NCBI GenBank assembly: GCA_002682825.1
Contig: NOKP01000001.1
Location: 2,181,857 to 2,245,856, forward strand
DNA: 64,000 nucleotides
Direction: 5' to 3'
Source: Neonectria sp. B-13
Lineage: Eukaryota; Ascomycota; Sordariomycetes; Hypocreales; Nectriaceae
In this document: positions 21,483-34,539 of the stretch, piece by piece
Layout: each line of letters opens with the position of its first letter
Numbering within the stretch: position 1 is the stretch's first letter
Made by a program: the position numbers and the translations under genes
The notes under the pieces: model-generated
What the model saw: the letters and a program-made list of their open reading frames with translations, nothing else
Database searches by the model: none
Told to the model about the DNA's origin: nothing

Positions 21483-22361
21483 CTACCTTCGGCTGGTTGA
21501 GCCGAAGCCAGTACTCTCGTGGCGGTTGGAAGTGCTTGAGCCGGACGAGGACGACCTCCCGCCTCGCCCAATGCTTCCATAACTGCCCTGGTTTCCATCG
21601 TTGCGGTTACCGCCTCGGTTTCCAGCCAAGTAGCCGGCCGCGGCTCCTCCAGCCATGCCCGACCAAAATCCAGGGGTCCAGCCGTCCTGCTGAGGCGGCT
21701 TCGTGCCTGGGTAAGGAGGAGGGGGATCGTTGCCGGGACCCCAGCCGGGACCCCAGCCGGGACCCCAGCCTCCACCATCACGATGGGGACGGGGAAATCG
21801 AGGCTGTCGGTTGTCTTGCGCCCTGATGCAGGCTGAGTAGATGATCCAACCCAGAACGGCGACGAAGATGGCAGTGAAGACCCAAGCGCCCCAGTCGGTA
21901 CCGCCGTCGCCGTCGCTGAACCAGCCGCCGCCGTTGGCGAGGTTGGGATACCGTCGCTCACCCTTGCTGGTCAAGGCGAGGCGGTACTCGACACCGCAAG
22001 AGCCCTTGAGGATGTAAGGGTCGTCGGGGGACTTGTAGCCTTCACATATAACGTCGGTGCTGCCGAGCTTGAGCTCCTCGGGGAGCGACGCGGCGCAGCT
22101 CCATTCGATGTCCTCGTCGCCGTAGGAGGAGCCCTGGTTAGTGCAGCGCAGCACGTCTATCTGGTAGAGGTCGCAGATGGGGCGGGATGAGATGCAACGG
22201 AGCTGGGGGATCGCGGAAACTCGGCGATGAGCCGTCTTGGCGCCGTCGCCGCGGAGGGTGAGGGACTCGACATCGGAGAGGAGGATGGCATCCTTGGGGG
22301 GCCTGGCAGCAAGCGCTAGCGCGGGGAGCATGAGGGAGAGGGCGAGTGTGGAGGAGATCAT
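21483..22361 (-). CDS. SARAF-like store-operated calcium entry regulator (TMEM66 family)
   Basis: Single exon of 292 aa from ATG 22361. The open frame continues upstream to 22580 but encodes a His/Pro-rich low-complexity stretch, whereas the chosen start opens directly into a signal peptide (MISSTLALSLMLPALALAA). The lumenal part carries the SARAF pattern: DAILLSDVESLTLR, PQLRCIS, a Cys-rich block with C..IDVLRCTNQG, DIEWSCAASLPEELKLGST, ICEGYKSPDDPYILKGSCGV and YRLALT. One TM helix lies at about 157-179 (WGAWVFTAIFVAVLGWIIYS), followed by a cytosolic Gly/Pro/Arg/Ser tail with three WGPG repeats and PPPPYPG. In animals SARAF is an ER protein that slows store-operated calcium entry. Its role in fungi, which generally lack clear STIM/Orai, is not established. 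Convergent with bre1. Confidence 0.88.
   Translation of the reverse strand: MISSTLALSLMLPALALAARPPKDAILLSDVESLTLRGDGAKTAHRRVSAIPQLRCISSRPICDLYQIDVLRCTNQGSSYGDEDIEWSCAASLPEELKLGSTDVICEGYKSPDDPYILKGSCGVEYRLALTSKGERRYPNLANGGGWFSDGDGGTDWGAWVFTAIFVAVLGWIIYSACIRAQDNRQPRFPRPHRDGGGWGPGWGPGWGPGNDPPPPYPGTKPPQQDGWTPGFWSGMAGGAAAGYLAGNRGGNRNDGNQGSYGSIGRGGRSSSSGSSTSNRHESTGFGSTSRR
21735..21775 (-). repeat. 12-bp tandem repeat encoding WGPG units
   Basis: Three near-perfect copies of CCGGGACCCCAG on the plus strand, encoding consecutive WGPG motifs in the cytosolic tail of the SARAF-like protein. Confidence 0.85.
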
Positions 22362-25300
22362 GGCTGCGGGGTGGTGATGATGACGGTGATGATGATGAAA
22401 ATATTGAAGGTCGAGATGATGGTGGTGGCTGCGCTTCGATACTGGCCGGGCGCACGGGGGCGAACTGTTGATGCCGTTTGCAGGGCCTAGGGCCCAGGAT
22501 GGTCGTACGTTGTGCTGTGTGGGATGGTTTGGGGGAGAGAGGACAGGTTGATCAGGCGGAAAACGTCGGTGATGGGACACGTGAAGTGGCGGTTAGGCGG
22601 CAGGGCTGAGGTGGTCGAAATTTATAGGAATGGAAACGTGGCGAGGGATGTGGTCGAATGGGGCGTTGAAAGAAAATACAAATGGCAATTCAAAGCCAAC
22701 GGTGTAGGGTAGCTTTGTTGGTTGTTCGGGGCAAGTTGCTGTTCGAACAAAGCCCTTGAAGCCTCACCACTAATTGATCCTACTATTAGAAGTAGCTTCG
22801 TCTTTGCTCCAGGTGTGTCTTTGTTTCGCTACGCACACCACATTCTGCGCCATAATCACCCATAGCTCCATTGGGAAGATTTTTTAACAAGAGAAAGAGA
22901 GATAGATAGACCAGGACCAACTCGCCTGCCTAGGCTAGATGCGCAGGCATGACTGTACTGCTGTGGTTGGCCCCCAACACAACTCCAAACTTAGGCTTGG
23001 TCATTATCAAAGGGGAACACAGCACACCATCATGCATGCCAGCCTGCAGTATCAGGTATCATAGGCACAATCGCTGCGGTGGAGTGAGTCGAGACTGAGT
23101 CACACACGGACATGAATAACGCCGGATGACAGCAGTGCACTTGTGCAGATCTCGATGGTTTGTGTTGCGTAAACGGGATTCGGCCTTACAGGAGGTCCAA
23201 GATCCAGCAGCTGGGAGCCTCCAATGCAATCAATCCGACAGCCCGGTTGTCCGGCTCTTCAAGGGCTCTTCAAGGGGCTGGCCCGGTGTGCGATGGCACC
23301 CGTGTTGGAGGAAACAACGAAAATCATTCAACATGGTAGGGCTGATGGACAGGAGGCCCAGCGGCTACAGTGTGTTGATACAGTGCGCGGTGTAAAATGT
23401 AACTGTCAAGAAGGGGCGTGCTGCTATCATTGGCGAGTTCCCCAACCGAGCCATGCCGGGTTCCGCTTGCTGGATCCATATCAAGATTCCCTAGTTCCAG
23501 CAGTCAGCCACAGCCCAGCAGCACTACAGCAGAATCAGGGGACGAGAGACAATGGTAGCTGCTCAACGAATGAACCCCACCCCGCGTCGTAATCCCTCCA
23601 CTTAGCAGCGAGCTTTACCGTTGACTCTTGGATTGCGACCGGGGTTCGGGAACATGGCCGCACCGGGGTTTGCGCGTCTAAGCTTTCTCCAGGCACCCTC
23701 TTGATGTTCTGGGCCTAAACGGGGAGTCGATGCGATGAATGAGCTGCAGCATCGCGGAGATCGGCGACAGTGAGGGCCGATCCCCGCCCGGGCGACTCAA
23801 ATTCGGGGGGAGGGCATCCCGACTGTCCGGCGGCCGAATTGACGAAGGATGAAAAGAGGACGAGGGTGAGTTGGATGGAAATGCCATGAACAGAAACGAT
23901 CAGTGATGAGTCGAGGTGAGTCGAGGCATAGGGGAGTAGAGACAAGCTTGCAAGGGGCAGCTACGCAGTATGTCGTCAAGGGGCCGTTTGAATGTACTAC
24001 ACATGTGAGGTTCTACGGGGTGGGCGATGTGAGATGGTGCTACAAGACGGTACTACACGATGGTCTACAAGATGGTGCTACGAGCTGCTCCTTGATCCCT
24101 CGAGCCTCATAGAGGTGCGATGACTCTGCAGAACCCCTCACCAAAATCGGGACCGGACTCGTACAATGCGATCGATATTGATGAGGTGGGCTGCTTTTCC
24201 CATGCTGGCTGGTCTTGGCAGACTAGACGCGGGGGGAGAAGCGAAACTGCCAAGACTTGAAGAAGTTGGAACTTCTTCCATGGGAATAAGCATCGGAGGA
24301 AAGTTGTAGATTGTGAGATTTGCCCTAGAACCCCGGGAACGGAGCAGGCTGCACCGTAATGCCTGGTAGCTGTATGGTAGGGGGCATCTACGAATGCTAC
24401 ATAGTACGGAGCAAATGAAAATAAAATGATGGATCCCAGGTTGCAATCTTGGACCGCGTGTGAGATGGGGGGGCAAGGATGCGATGCAGGCAGGATAAGA
24501 TGGTGCCGGAGTGCCGACTTCACATTACCCATGACGTACGCTGCATTCGAGACTGGGTTCGAGACTGCGAGACTCGAGACAGCCCAGAGCACTGTGAGCG
24601 TAGCGCAAGCGAGAGCGAAGCCTGGCGAATGGTAATTGGGTCTCGGGTCCCTTCAGTCGTATCGCACCCGAAAACAGGAACCGTTTCGAGAGATTGAGAA
24701 GCGCTACTGGCCAACGAGCTCAACTCCGGGCTCCACCCCTCGGCCGACAAATGTAGCTCTGCCTGCTGACTGCACACCAAAAGCGGCCGCCATTCTCGGG
24801 GGTGAGACTACGGGTTCGGGCTGCTGCAAAACCCCGACCAGATGAGATTTCGGCCGCGAGAGAAATCAGAAATGGGAGAACGGGCCCGAGAGGGACGGAA
24901 GAGAGTGAGAGTGACATGCGCCGGCTTACTCAAGCGTTTCTCTTTAGCTACTTACCGCCCCGTCGTGTCCCGGAAGTCGTACTGTGCTTGGTGGCGGAGA
25001 GCAGGCAATTGGCATCAGGTACCTTATCTCTCAAACAGCATGCGATGGAAAGCCATGTTGCGTGTGCTGAAGTCATCTCCAGGACGGACCCTGAGTGACG
25101 ATTGGGGCCTTGAAGGAGAACCTTCTCACACTGCGACCAGACAGCGGACCAAAAACGGATGGACTGGGGTTGAGCTCCACTGGAACTCCAACACCAAATT
25201 TCGCGTGTCGCACTCTGTCTACTGTGGGCGCTCTGGGGTACCGCATGCTGGGCGGTATTGGGTGCAACTATCGTCCCCCGAAGGCCCTGTAGCTGCACGC

Positions 25301-25929
25301 TTCACAGCACTTCACCTCGCCCACTAGCACTGCTGCACCACAGCCTGGGCATCCACAAAGGGGGCCTCTTGCGTGCACTGTGCACTTACCTAGGCTGCTC
25401 AGCGTCCAAGATGGAAGGAGTTCTAGGGGGGGGCGTGGCTCCAGAACCCGGCCCGCTGGAAATGGAGATGGTGGCCTGCAGTCACGTCGGACTCGCGGCG
25501 ACGCTAGAGAGCAAGGGAAGGCGCACCCTCGGGACCCTTTTTGTATCCCGCCCGGCTCTGGCAAGACAAGGTATTTTGCACTCCAACTCCGTGTCGCTCG
25601 GGTTCCAGATTCTCTGCCCTATTATTTATTGTTCTCCAAGCGACCGCCACGCATCTCAGATTTCACTCTAGAAACTGTGTCTTGCTTTCATCTGGCTATG
25701 TTCATGTCGTTGTCCTGCCGGTAGCGCCTCTTCTCCTTGTCCTTCGTGTTGCTGTCTAACCCGCATCATCGTTCATGCTGCGCTGCCCTTGACTACGCAC
25801 ACCTGCACCTTCGGGGCTTGCGCGCTCCTACTTCGCGAGCGCATTCACGACCCGTTCCCCGAATCCTGCCTTTGCCTTTGGGCATAACGGCCTCGTCCTG
25901 CACCGCCAAACCCCACCTCCTCTCTCACA
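22362..25929. other. 3.6-kb intergenic region
   Basis: No gene is supported. The left end is the promoter of the SARAF-like gene (minus) with a CATCATCA-rich leader near 22370-22430. The middle has short direct repeats: GGCTCTTCAAG twice at 23253-23274 and AGATGGTGCTAC at 24032-24043 and 24070-24081. The right end (about 25560-25929) is CT-rich and is probably the ABC transporter 5' leader. Confidence 0.6.
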
Positions 25930-28900
25930 ATGGCAGTCGAAACATCGGAAAAGGGCTCCGGCGCCGGACCCTCGCCGCCCTCTAGCCGCGGCGACTCGAC
26001 TGAGGTGGAAGTATCTCGCTACGCAAAGGAATCGACACCCGACCCCGAGAAGCTTGACTTGAAGAAAGCCGATTCCAAAGTTGTGACCCCGCCCAAGAAC
26101 CAAAGCTCTGACGACTTGTTCGACCATCTACCTCCCCACCAAGCCGAGATCCTGCGCCGCCAGGTCGTCAGTCCCGAAGTCAAGCAGGGTGTCGCCGTCC
26201 TTTACCGCTATGCCTCCCGCAACGACATCATCATCATTTTCGTCTCCGCCATCGCCGCCATCATCGCCGGCGCCGCCCTCCCTCTCATGACGGTTATCTT
26301 TGGTAACCTGCAAGGCATCTTCCAGGACTACTTTGATGGCCTCAAGACGTACCACGAATTTACCGACGAGCTGGTCAACTTTGTCCTGTACTTTGTTTAC
26401 CTGGGTGTGGGCGAATTTGTTGCTGTTTACATCTCCACCGTCGGCTTCATCTACACCGGTGAGCACATTAGCGCCAAGATCCGCGAGCACTACCTCGAGA
26501 GCTGCATGCGCCAGAACATCGGCTTCTTCGACAAGCTCGGTGCCGGCGAGGTCACCACTCGCATCACCTCTGACACCAACCTCATCCAGGATGGCATCTC
26601 CGAGAAGGTCTCCCTCACCCTCGCTGCAGTCGCCACCTTTGTCTCGGCCTTTGTAATTGGCTTCATCCAATATTGGAAGTTGACGCTGATCCTATTCTCT
26701 ACCGTCGTTGCCCTTCTCCTCAACATGGGCGGCGGTTCTGTCTTCATCATGAAGTACAACAAGCAAAACCTCGAGGCGTACGCTCTCGGCGGTAGCTTGG
26801 CCGATGAAGTTATTAGTTCGATCCGCAATGCCGTAGCCTTCGGCACCCAGGACCGCCTGGCCAAGCAGTATGATATCCATCTCACCAAGGCCGAAAACTT
26901 TGGTTTTCGTGTCAAGGGCGCCCTGTCCGTCATGATCGCCGGTATGATGCTGGTGCTATATCTCAACTATGGCCTGGCTTTCTGGCAGGGGAGCAAGTTA
27001 TTGGTTAACAACGAGACCTCCCTGTCTAAGATCCTGACCATTCTCATGGCCGTCATGATTGGTGCTTTCAATCTGGGGAACGTTGCCCCGAACATGCAAG
27101 CCTTCGCCAATGCAGTGGCTGCGGCTGCTAAGATCTTTAATACGATTGACCGCGTGTCTCCCTTGAACCCCACCAATAACGAGGGCGAGAAGCTTGATCA
27201 CATCGAGGGCACCATTCGATTGGCCAACATTAAGCATATTTACCCTTCCCGCCCCGAGGTTGTGGTCATGAATGATGTCAGCCTCGAAATCCCTGCTGGC
27301 AAGACTACCGCTCTGGTTGGAGCGTCTGGCTCTGGCAAGAGCACTATCGTTGGCTTGGTCGAGCGATTCTACGACCCCATCGAGGGATCCGTCTATCTTG
27401 ACGGTCACGACATTAGCAAGCTTAACCTTCGGTGGTTGCGTCAGCAGATGGCTCTGGTGAGCCAGGAACCTACCCTATTCGGCACTACCATCTTTCACAA
27501 CATTCGCCACGGACTTATTGGTACGAGCCATGAGCACGACAGCGAGGAAAAGCAACGGGAACTTGTCATCGAAGCAGCCAAGAAAGCCAACGCCCACGAT
27601 TTCGTGACCTCCCTTCCGGAAGGCTATGAAACGAACGTAGGCGAGCGAGGATTTCTCCTATCTGGCGGCCAGAAGCAGCGCATTGCGATTGCGAGAGCCG
27701 TTGTTTCAGACCCCAAGAGTATGTTTTTCTTCCTCACCTTAACCGCCAAACTCATAAACTAACCATGCCGCAGTTCTTCTCCTGGACGAGGCCACCTCAG
27801 CACTGGACACCAAGTCCGAAGGCGTTGTGCAGGCTGCACTGGAAGTTGCTTCCGAGGGTCGTACTACCATTACCATTGCTCACCGATTGTCTACCATCAG
27901 AGATGCGCACAACATCGTCGTCATGGCCGAGGGCCGTATTATCGAACAAGGAACGCACAACGACCTTCTCGAGAAGAGGGGCGCATACTTCAACCTGGTG
28001 TCTGCGCAAAACATTGCTGCCGCTGATGAGATGACCGCAGAGGAGCAAGCCGAACTCGACGCCGAGGACGAGACCCTCATTCGAAAGATGTCAACGAACC
28101 AGGCTGGCTTCATTGCTGATCCTGATGACAACATTGCCGCCAAGCTTGACCGCACCACTACATCAAAGTCTGCATCTAGTGTTGCCCTACAAAGCCGTAA
28201 GACTGAGGAGGAACAAAAGTATGGGCTCATGACGTTGGTGAAGCTGATTGCTTCTTTCAATGCTCCCGAATGGAAACTGATGCTGGTCGGTCTGTTCTTC
28301 TCTGCCATCTGTGGAGGCGGAAATCCCACGCAGGCTGGTAAGTGCATTTCCTCAATATTCGCATCACCTATCCCAACTGACTTTTGTACAGTCTTCTTTG
28401 CCAAGCAGATCACCACTTTGTCCGTGCCAGTCACCCCCGAGAATCGACACCAAATGAAGAAGGATTCGGACTTTTGGAGCGCCATGTATTTGATGCTGGC
28501 GTTCGTTCAGTTCTTTGCCTTTGTGATCCAGGGCATGTTTTTCGCCAAGTGCTCGGAACGACTTATTCACCGAGTTCGAGACCGCGCTTTCCGAACCATG
28601 CTTCGACAGGACGTGGCGTTCTTTGACCGAGACGAGAACACCTCTGGTGCCTTGACCTCGTTTCTCTCGACCGAGACAACTCACGTTGCTGGACTTAGCG
28701 GTGTGACTCTGGGTACGCTGTTGATGGTCCTCACGACGCTGATCTCTGCATGCGTCATGGCGCTGGCCATCGGATGGAAGCTCTCGCTTGTGTGCATTTC
28801 CACCATTCCTGTCCTCCTTGGATGCGGTTTCTTCCGCTTCTACATGCTGGCCCACTTCCAGCGGCGATCTAAGGCTGCATACGATTCCTCGGCTACATTT

Positions 28901-30055
28901 GCCTCGGAAGCTATCTCGGCCATTCGAACCGTCGCTGCTCTGACTCGCGAGCACGATGTCTTGAACCAGTACAAGAATTCCCTTGCCATCCAGCAGCGCG
29001 CAAGTTTGATCTCCGTGCTCAAGTCGTCTGCGCTTTACGCCGCGTCGCAGTCGCTTCTCTTCGCATGCTTCGCCCTCGGCTTCTGGTATGGCGGCACCCT
29101 GATTGCCAAGTATGAGTATAACATGTTCCAATTCTTCCTCTGCTTTATGGCCATCATCTTCGGTGCCCAGTCTGCAGGCACAATCTTTTCCTTTGCCCCC
29201 GACATGGGCAAAGCATACCAAGCCGCAGGCGAGCTGAAGAAGCTGTTTGACCGAGAGCCCGTCGTGGACACTTGGTCGGAAAGTGGCACCCGCCTGCCAG
29301 CAGTTGATGGCACGCTAGAGTTCCGAGACGTTCACTTCCGCTACCCGACCCGACCGGAGCAGCCTGTGCTCCGTGGCCTCAACCTCACTGTCCGGCCCGG
29401 ACAATACGTGGCCCTGGTCGGAGCATCTGGATGCGGCAAGAGCACGACGATTGCTCTTCTAGAGCGCTTCTACGACCCCCTCTCTGGCGGAGTGTACATT
29501 GACGGCCATGAGATCAGTGGACTCAACATTAACGACTATCGATCGCACATTGCGCTCGTGAGCCAGGAACCCACGCTATACCAGGGAAGCATTAAGGAGA
29601 ACATCCTTCTAGGAACGGCAGTTGAGAACGTTCCGGATGAGGCTATCGAGTTTGCCTGCCGCGAGGCTAACATTTACGACTTTATCGTGTCCTTGCCTGA
29701 AGGTTTCAACACGATCGTCGGTAGCAAGGGTGCACTGTTATCGGGTGGACAGAAGCAGCGCATTGCTATTGCCCGTGCGCTGATCCGAGACCCTAAGATT
29801 CTGCTCCTCGACGAAGCGACGTCCGCATTAGACTCGGAGTCGGAGCATGTGGTGCAGGCGGCGCTGGACAAGGCGGCCAAGGGCCGGACGACGATTGCCG
29901 TGGCACATCGCCTTAGCACAATCCAGAAGGCGGATGTGATTTACGTGTTCGACCAGGGCCGCATTGTAGAGCAGGGAACCCATTCAGAGCTCATGAAGAA
30001 GAATGGACGGTACGCGGAGCTCGTCAACCTGCAAAGTCTCGAGAAGCATCGATGA
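25930..30055 (+). CDS. Full-size ABC-B (MDR/Pmd1-type) multidrug efflux transporter
   Basis: Three exons: 25930-27718, 27774-28337 and 28392-30055, giving 1338 aa. Layout is TMD1-NBD1-TMD2-NBD2. After an acidic cytosolic N-terminus (~85 aa), TMD1 spans about 90-395. NBD1 has Walker A GASGSGKS (464-471), signature LSGGQKQR (577-584) and Walker B ILLLDEATSALD (597-608). The linker is charged. TMD2 starts near WKLMLVGLFFSAICGGGNPT. NBD2 has GASGCGKS (1128-1135), LSGGQKQR (1234-1241), ILLLDEATSALD and the H-loop VAHRLSTI. Both sites keep catalytic Glu and His, so both should hydrolyse ATP. Known role: export of hydrophobic drugs and toxins at the plasma membrane, as for S. pombe Pmd1 and human P-glycoprotein. 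Intron 1 falls just before Walker B of NBD1. Intron 2 (54 nt) is stop-free and in frame. Confidence 0.97.
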
Positions 30056-33000
30056 AGGGGCAGAAGCTAGCGGTGATATCTACTTGGGCGGCAACAGCCT
30101 GTGATTTCTCTATCATGGTTCCCCAGACGGGATAAAGTCTGAGATGCGGTTTTGCATTGGATGGCGTTGAAGGACTGTGATCTTTATAGATTAGGCGAGG
30201 CCGCCAATCTCTACACTCGTGTAATACTTTCCCATGTACATTACCTTATTACTTATCGACGCCGCTCGAAAACCGGACGCAAATTGCAACTGCGCTTTCT
30301 ATATCTGTGAATGATGTCGAGGCAACAGGAATGATGAATGCGAGGGGGTAATTGAGAGGATCTTGGTGGGAGGGAGTTCACTGGCTGAAGAAGGCAAAGA
30401 TGTGCGTGTCCAAAGCCACGAGGGAAGAGTACCGGGACTCTGGATAGCCACATGGCAAGGTACGGCATGGAAATGGCCAGTCCACAGGTCAGGTAGAAGG
30501 GGCCAGCAAAGCCGTACGAACACTACAAAGGTAAAGGTTCCGGGTCCATTCTACACTTGCCCCTTGATGCTAAGCTCCCTCATCGGTCATGTCGATGTGA
30601 ATGCCAAGAGTAAGACAAATGGTATGAACTCGAGTCTAGAAAAACAGATTACGCACTCGGGAAAGACGGAAGATGAATGACAGCTGCAAGGTCGTAAGTG
30701 ACCAAGCTAGGATGAGACTATTTATGTAAGTAAGACAGAGGCAGGCGCCACAGCACAGAGGGAAATTTGAAGAGCGATGGACTTGGGCGGGCGCGCGTGG
30801 CGCGGTGGAGTTGGCGGTATGTAAGGAAGCGCGTGGTTAGTGGGGGATCCACGCCAAGGCGGGTTTGGCTGGTGTAGAGGCATTCCGAATATAGAATAGA
30901 CTACCTACCATGCCTGTTTCGGGGGTGGCCATGTCTTGGACTCTGGATCAAGAAGTGACGGCGGGCCGCTTCTGGTGAGTCTTCGTAGTTATGGTCCTGT
31001 TTAGGTGTTTAGGCGTGGAGGGTAACTAAAATCGCCGTTGATACTACTGACTATGTACGGGCGGAGCATTAGCTAATGGGATACGGAATTTATAATAAAG
31101 ACCTCGGTATGTCGAATACTACTAAATCGTTTACTACTAGATAGGTTCGTTCATTTTATTTTCATGTGCTACGTGACACGGAGAGAGTCGCACGTGGTCA
31201 ACGCAAGAAAGGCAGCAAAAGGAATTCAAGACCTCGTCGTGAGGATAGCTTTTGTGGCGTCCGCTGCAAGGGTGTCTTGGCAGGGGAAAGCCACATCTGA
31301 TTGGCCAGTGGAAGTGGACTCGATGGGACGGTACGCGGACAGTCGCAGAGCGGGCTGCGCGGGTGTTGAGTTGTGGCTTGTTGAACGATATTGCCCGATG
31401 ACTGGAATTATCTACAGTAGGCCCGTGTAGTCAGTCTAGTGCCGAGAAGGCTTGTTGTCACGGAGAAACTAGTTGGTAGGAGGTGGAGATGGCGGGAGGG
31501 TGGCTTTTGAACACGCGGCAGACCTACCTGAAGCTGGAGACAAACGGTGAGACTGGCGAAGGAAGTGGGTTGGACATTCGAGACTAAGGTAGTGGTGACT
31601 GACTCTGATGAAGACGACGCACGTTGTACCGCGTGGTAGCAATCGGTCGAGCAGGCACCCTGCCTTGAAGAAACAGACAGACGCACCAACTGATAAACAG
31701 GCACAGAAACGAACACCCCCGAATAAACGATTATGTGGGATGGACAGGGGACAGGGAGCCTAGGTCCTAATAATGGCTGCATAGAAGCCAATGGTCCAAT
31801 GGTTTAGTGGTAGTGAACTGCTCATGGCATGGTGGCTGCTTTTCCTCCGAGTAAGCGAGATTTGACATCCTCCCATTGAGCCCTGAGCCGGTGGCTCTTT
31901 TCCCCTGCCATTCGTCACCACCCTGGACATCCCGGTACTGCCGTCGACTGGGTAGATTTTCCTGTTGGTAGTATATCTGTACTATGCACGTGGTGGGCCC
32001 GCGTTCCCAGGAATGCCGTTGCCCGGTGTTTTTATGATTATGCGAGGGCTCTTAGTATGGCAAGGAAACAAAACAAGTTTTAGACGCCCTGCACACTGCG
32101 GCACTAGTAGCTACATGCACCATAATCCCCGTTGTTTGCTTCTGGCCCCTGCTGGGTAAAATACATTTGAGGTATAATACGTGGGTAGTTTTGCAGTGCA
32201 ACTCCAGCGGCGTGGGAGAGTGAGCGTTGATGCTTTGGTGCATGAGAATCAAAGGGTGTGCTCATTCTCCTTCCGTTCTTGACTTGCGTGCATCAGACTA
32301 CAGCATTTGCGCGGGCCAAAACGAGACACGCACGGCAGACGGACCGACAGACAAGAGTCGCGCTGAGGGGTTTCCATGCTCTGGTGAATTGCATGCATGC
32401 GTTGGCGGCGTGCCAAGGGCGAGAAGCCTGTCTCCTGTGCGAGGGGCGACCCAAACTTCTGACTTGAGAGCCTAGACGCGAATGGAGCTCGCAGCTTCTA
32501 GCGTTGGTGATGTCGATCGAGTGGGCAAGGTAGGTAAGTTTATTTAGTGTCGCTGGGGATTCGAGAATGACAACGATGTCGTCTCTCTTGGTTCGGCAAG
32601 GTAGATTGATAGTCTAATGTAAGTAAGTGTGATTTCGTGATGATCGACGGGGTCATCCAGTCGTTCATTCATTCCATCGTCTCGCTCATGTCCAGTAGCA
32701 TCCAATTAGACTGCAGACGTGCAGTCTTGACGATTCGGTTGGTCCCCAGCGATTTGATTGTGCGTGGAATCAGAGCCACAGATCAAGGAAGGACCCAGAA
32801 TGTGTGATGCAGGCTTAATTCCCCTTTATCCCTCGCCCGATCAGGGATTGGTTGGATCAACCATTGGGTCGCATTGGGTCAGCAACTTGGCTACAACGGG
32901 CTGTACGCCCGCCCAGGGCTGCATTGAGCTTTCCCCTCTCGAGGCGGTGCATACTGCAGCGACGGGTAAACTGGCGTAGCGTAGGGACTAGGAGGGAAGG

Positions 33001-34539
33001 CCCCTGACGGCCCAGTCAATAAACCGTCGCGCTACTGCACCCTGCCTTGAGGGCTCAAAAAGGGGAGGAGGCATAAGGCACCGCGCCTGCCATAATTAGT
33101 CGCAGTGATCACCGGTAAAATGGTAGTGCGTACTAAGGTACGTAGTCAGGTACCTACCGCCGCGGGCTGGAAGGAACCCCACTCACCACTGCAACTTCCA
33201 CCGTTGCTGCCACTACTGTAATTGTACCACCTCACCCACCAAACTTATCGCCGACCGCCCGTTACTAGTACTTCGTACCACCTACACTTCAGCAACAACC
33301 GTCACCGAACTCCATCTAACCTCCTTCATCACCAGCCCTCACCCTCCCCCTCACCACTGTCACCACTGTCACCAGCCGCCTCAGCGCGTCCTCTAGCATC
33401 CGCCATGGTGGTGGCAACCGTGCCTACCGACCGGCCTACTAGTCCCGGGATGGCGACTGCTATCCGCTAAACCACCCCGGGAACTCCTCCCCCAGCCTGT
33501 CTTGCTTGGCCATGCTCCAAGAGGTCCAGTGTCCAAAGCCGGCTTTGACGACACCCCAGCTAGGCTGCTCTCGATTGAATCTGGGCTGTCTTTTGACTTG
33601 CCGGCTTGTTCAGTCGGGTTCTTTCTTCTCTACGCCTTGGGACGTGTCGCGATCCACTCGCCCACATACTAACATCCTTGTCCCTGTCCATGTGGGCCTG
33701 TCTCCGTCCTCATCCGCGCACCCGTTCTTCGACCTTGTCCAGGGTCTCGCTCGTCCTTGGCCTGGGCCCTGGGCCCTGGCGTGCTTCCGTAGATGTTATT
33801 TCCTCCACTCGCTCGCCCGTCAGTCGTCCATCTCTGCTCCTTTCTCACTCGCGCAACCGTTGCCCAGAGCCGCCGACGATCACTACCTACTGGGCCCGTT
33901 CGTTCTCGACCTCACTTCGACGACGATTCAACACTCCCTCAGTCGGGACACCTGCTTCATTCCTTGGCTGTGTCTCTCATCCGCTCTCTCGCTGTTGATC
34001 GAGGCCTCGACCACCAAGTCGAGCCCCGAGGCCGCCGAGACAAGGACCTCCAGAACAGGATCCCGACCAGCCGGCTCGACCTTTGACGGCCGCATCTCAC
34101 CTGCTCTCGTTCCTCCTTGGCTTCAATCAATTACGCCCCGTGGTCGACGTTGGGTTTCCTCTTCATCCGACCCGTTGTCCAAACGCGTTGTCTTCTCCTT
34201 GGAAACCGCGATGTTATCACGGCCTTGACGACTTCATCCGACCTAGCCTTTCCACACAAAACACGGCCGTCCGTCTGGTCCTGTCCGCTCTATTTTTGCT
34301 TCTCCGACTGAACTGTCTGTCTGTGCTGCGCCATCGCCCGTCGAACCAACCACGCCCCTCACTGAGTCGCCTGGGGGTCCATCGTGGTGAAACACGCAGC
34401 AATCTCGCCGCCCATCCTACCCAGCAAGCTGTCGCTGCCATCACCGAGTAAAGCAGTTCTTTAGACCGCTCGCGTGCAGTCGTTTTCTCTCACCTTCATC
34501 TCGATTTAGTTGGCGACTTTCGCCTTGTCACTCGTTACC
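30056..34539. other. 4.5-kb intergenic region
   Basis: No supportable gene. The first few hundred bases are the ABC transporter 3' region. 31020-31160 is AT-rich. 33120-33290 contains TAC-rich inverted motifs (for example TACTTCGTAC at 33269-33278). From about 33180 to 34539 the plus strand is strongly CT-rich without a domain-bearing frame, which I read as an unusually long promoter and 5' leader for the gene at 34540, possibly with a 5' UTR intron. Confidence 0.55.

Noticed and set aside
22362..22580. 73-residue N-terminal extension of the SARAF-like protein
   Set aside because: His/Pro-rich low-complexity sequence placed before a perfect signal peptide at 22361; it is most likely 5' UTR.
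26128..26670. 180-codon minus-strand acidic frame inside the ABC transporter gene
   Set aside because: Mirror of conserved TMD1/N-terminal codons; no independent support.
31793..31870. tRNA-like start (GGTCCAATGGTTTAGTGGTAG)
   Set aside because: The A-box-like stretch is not followed by a proper anticodon arm, B box (GGTTCGANNCC) or pairing acceptor stem.
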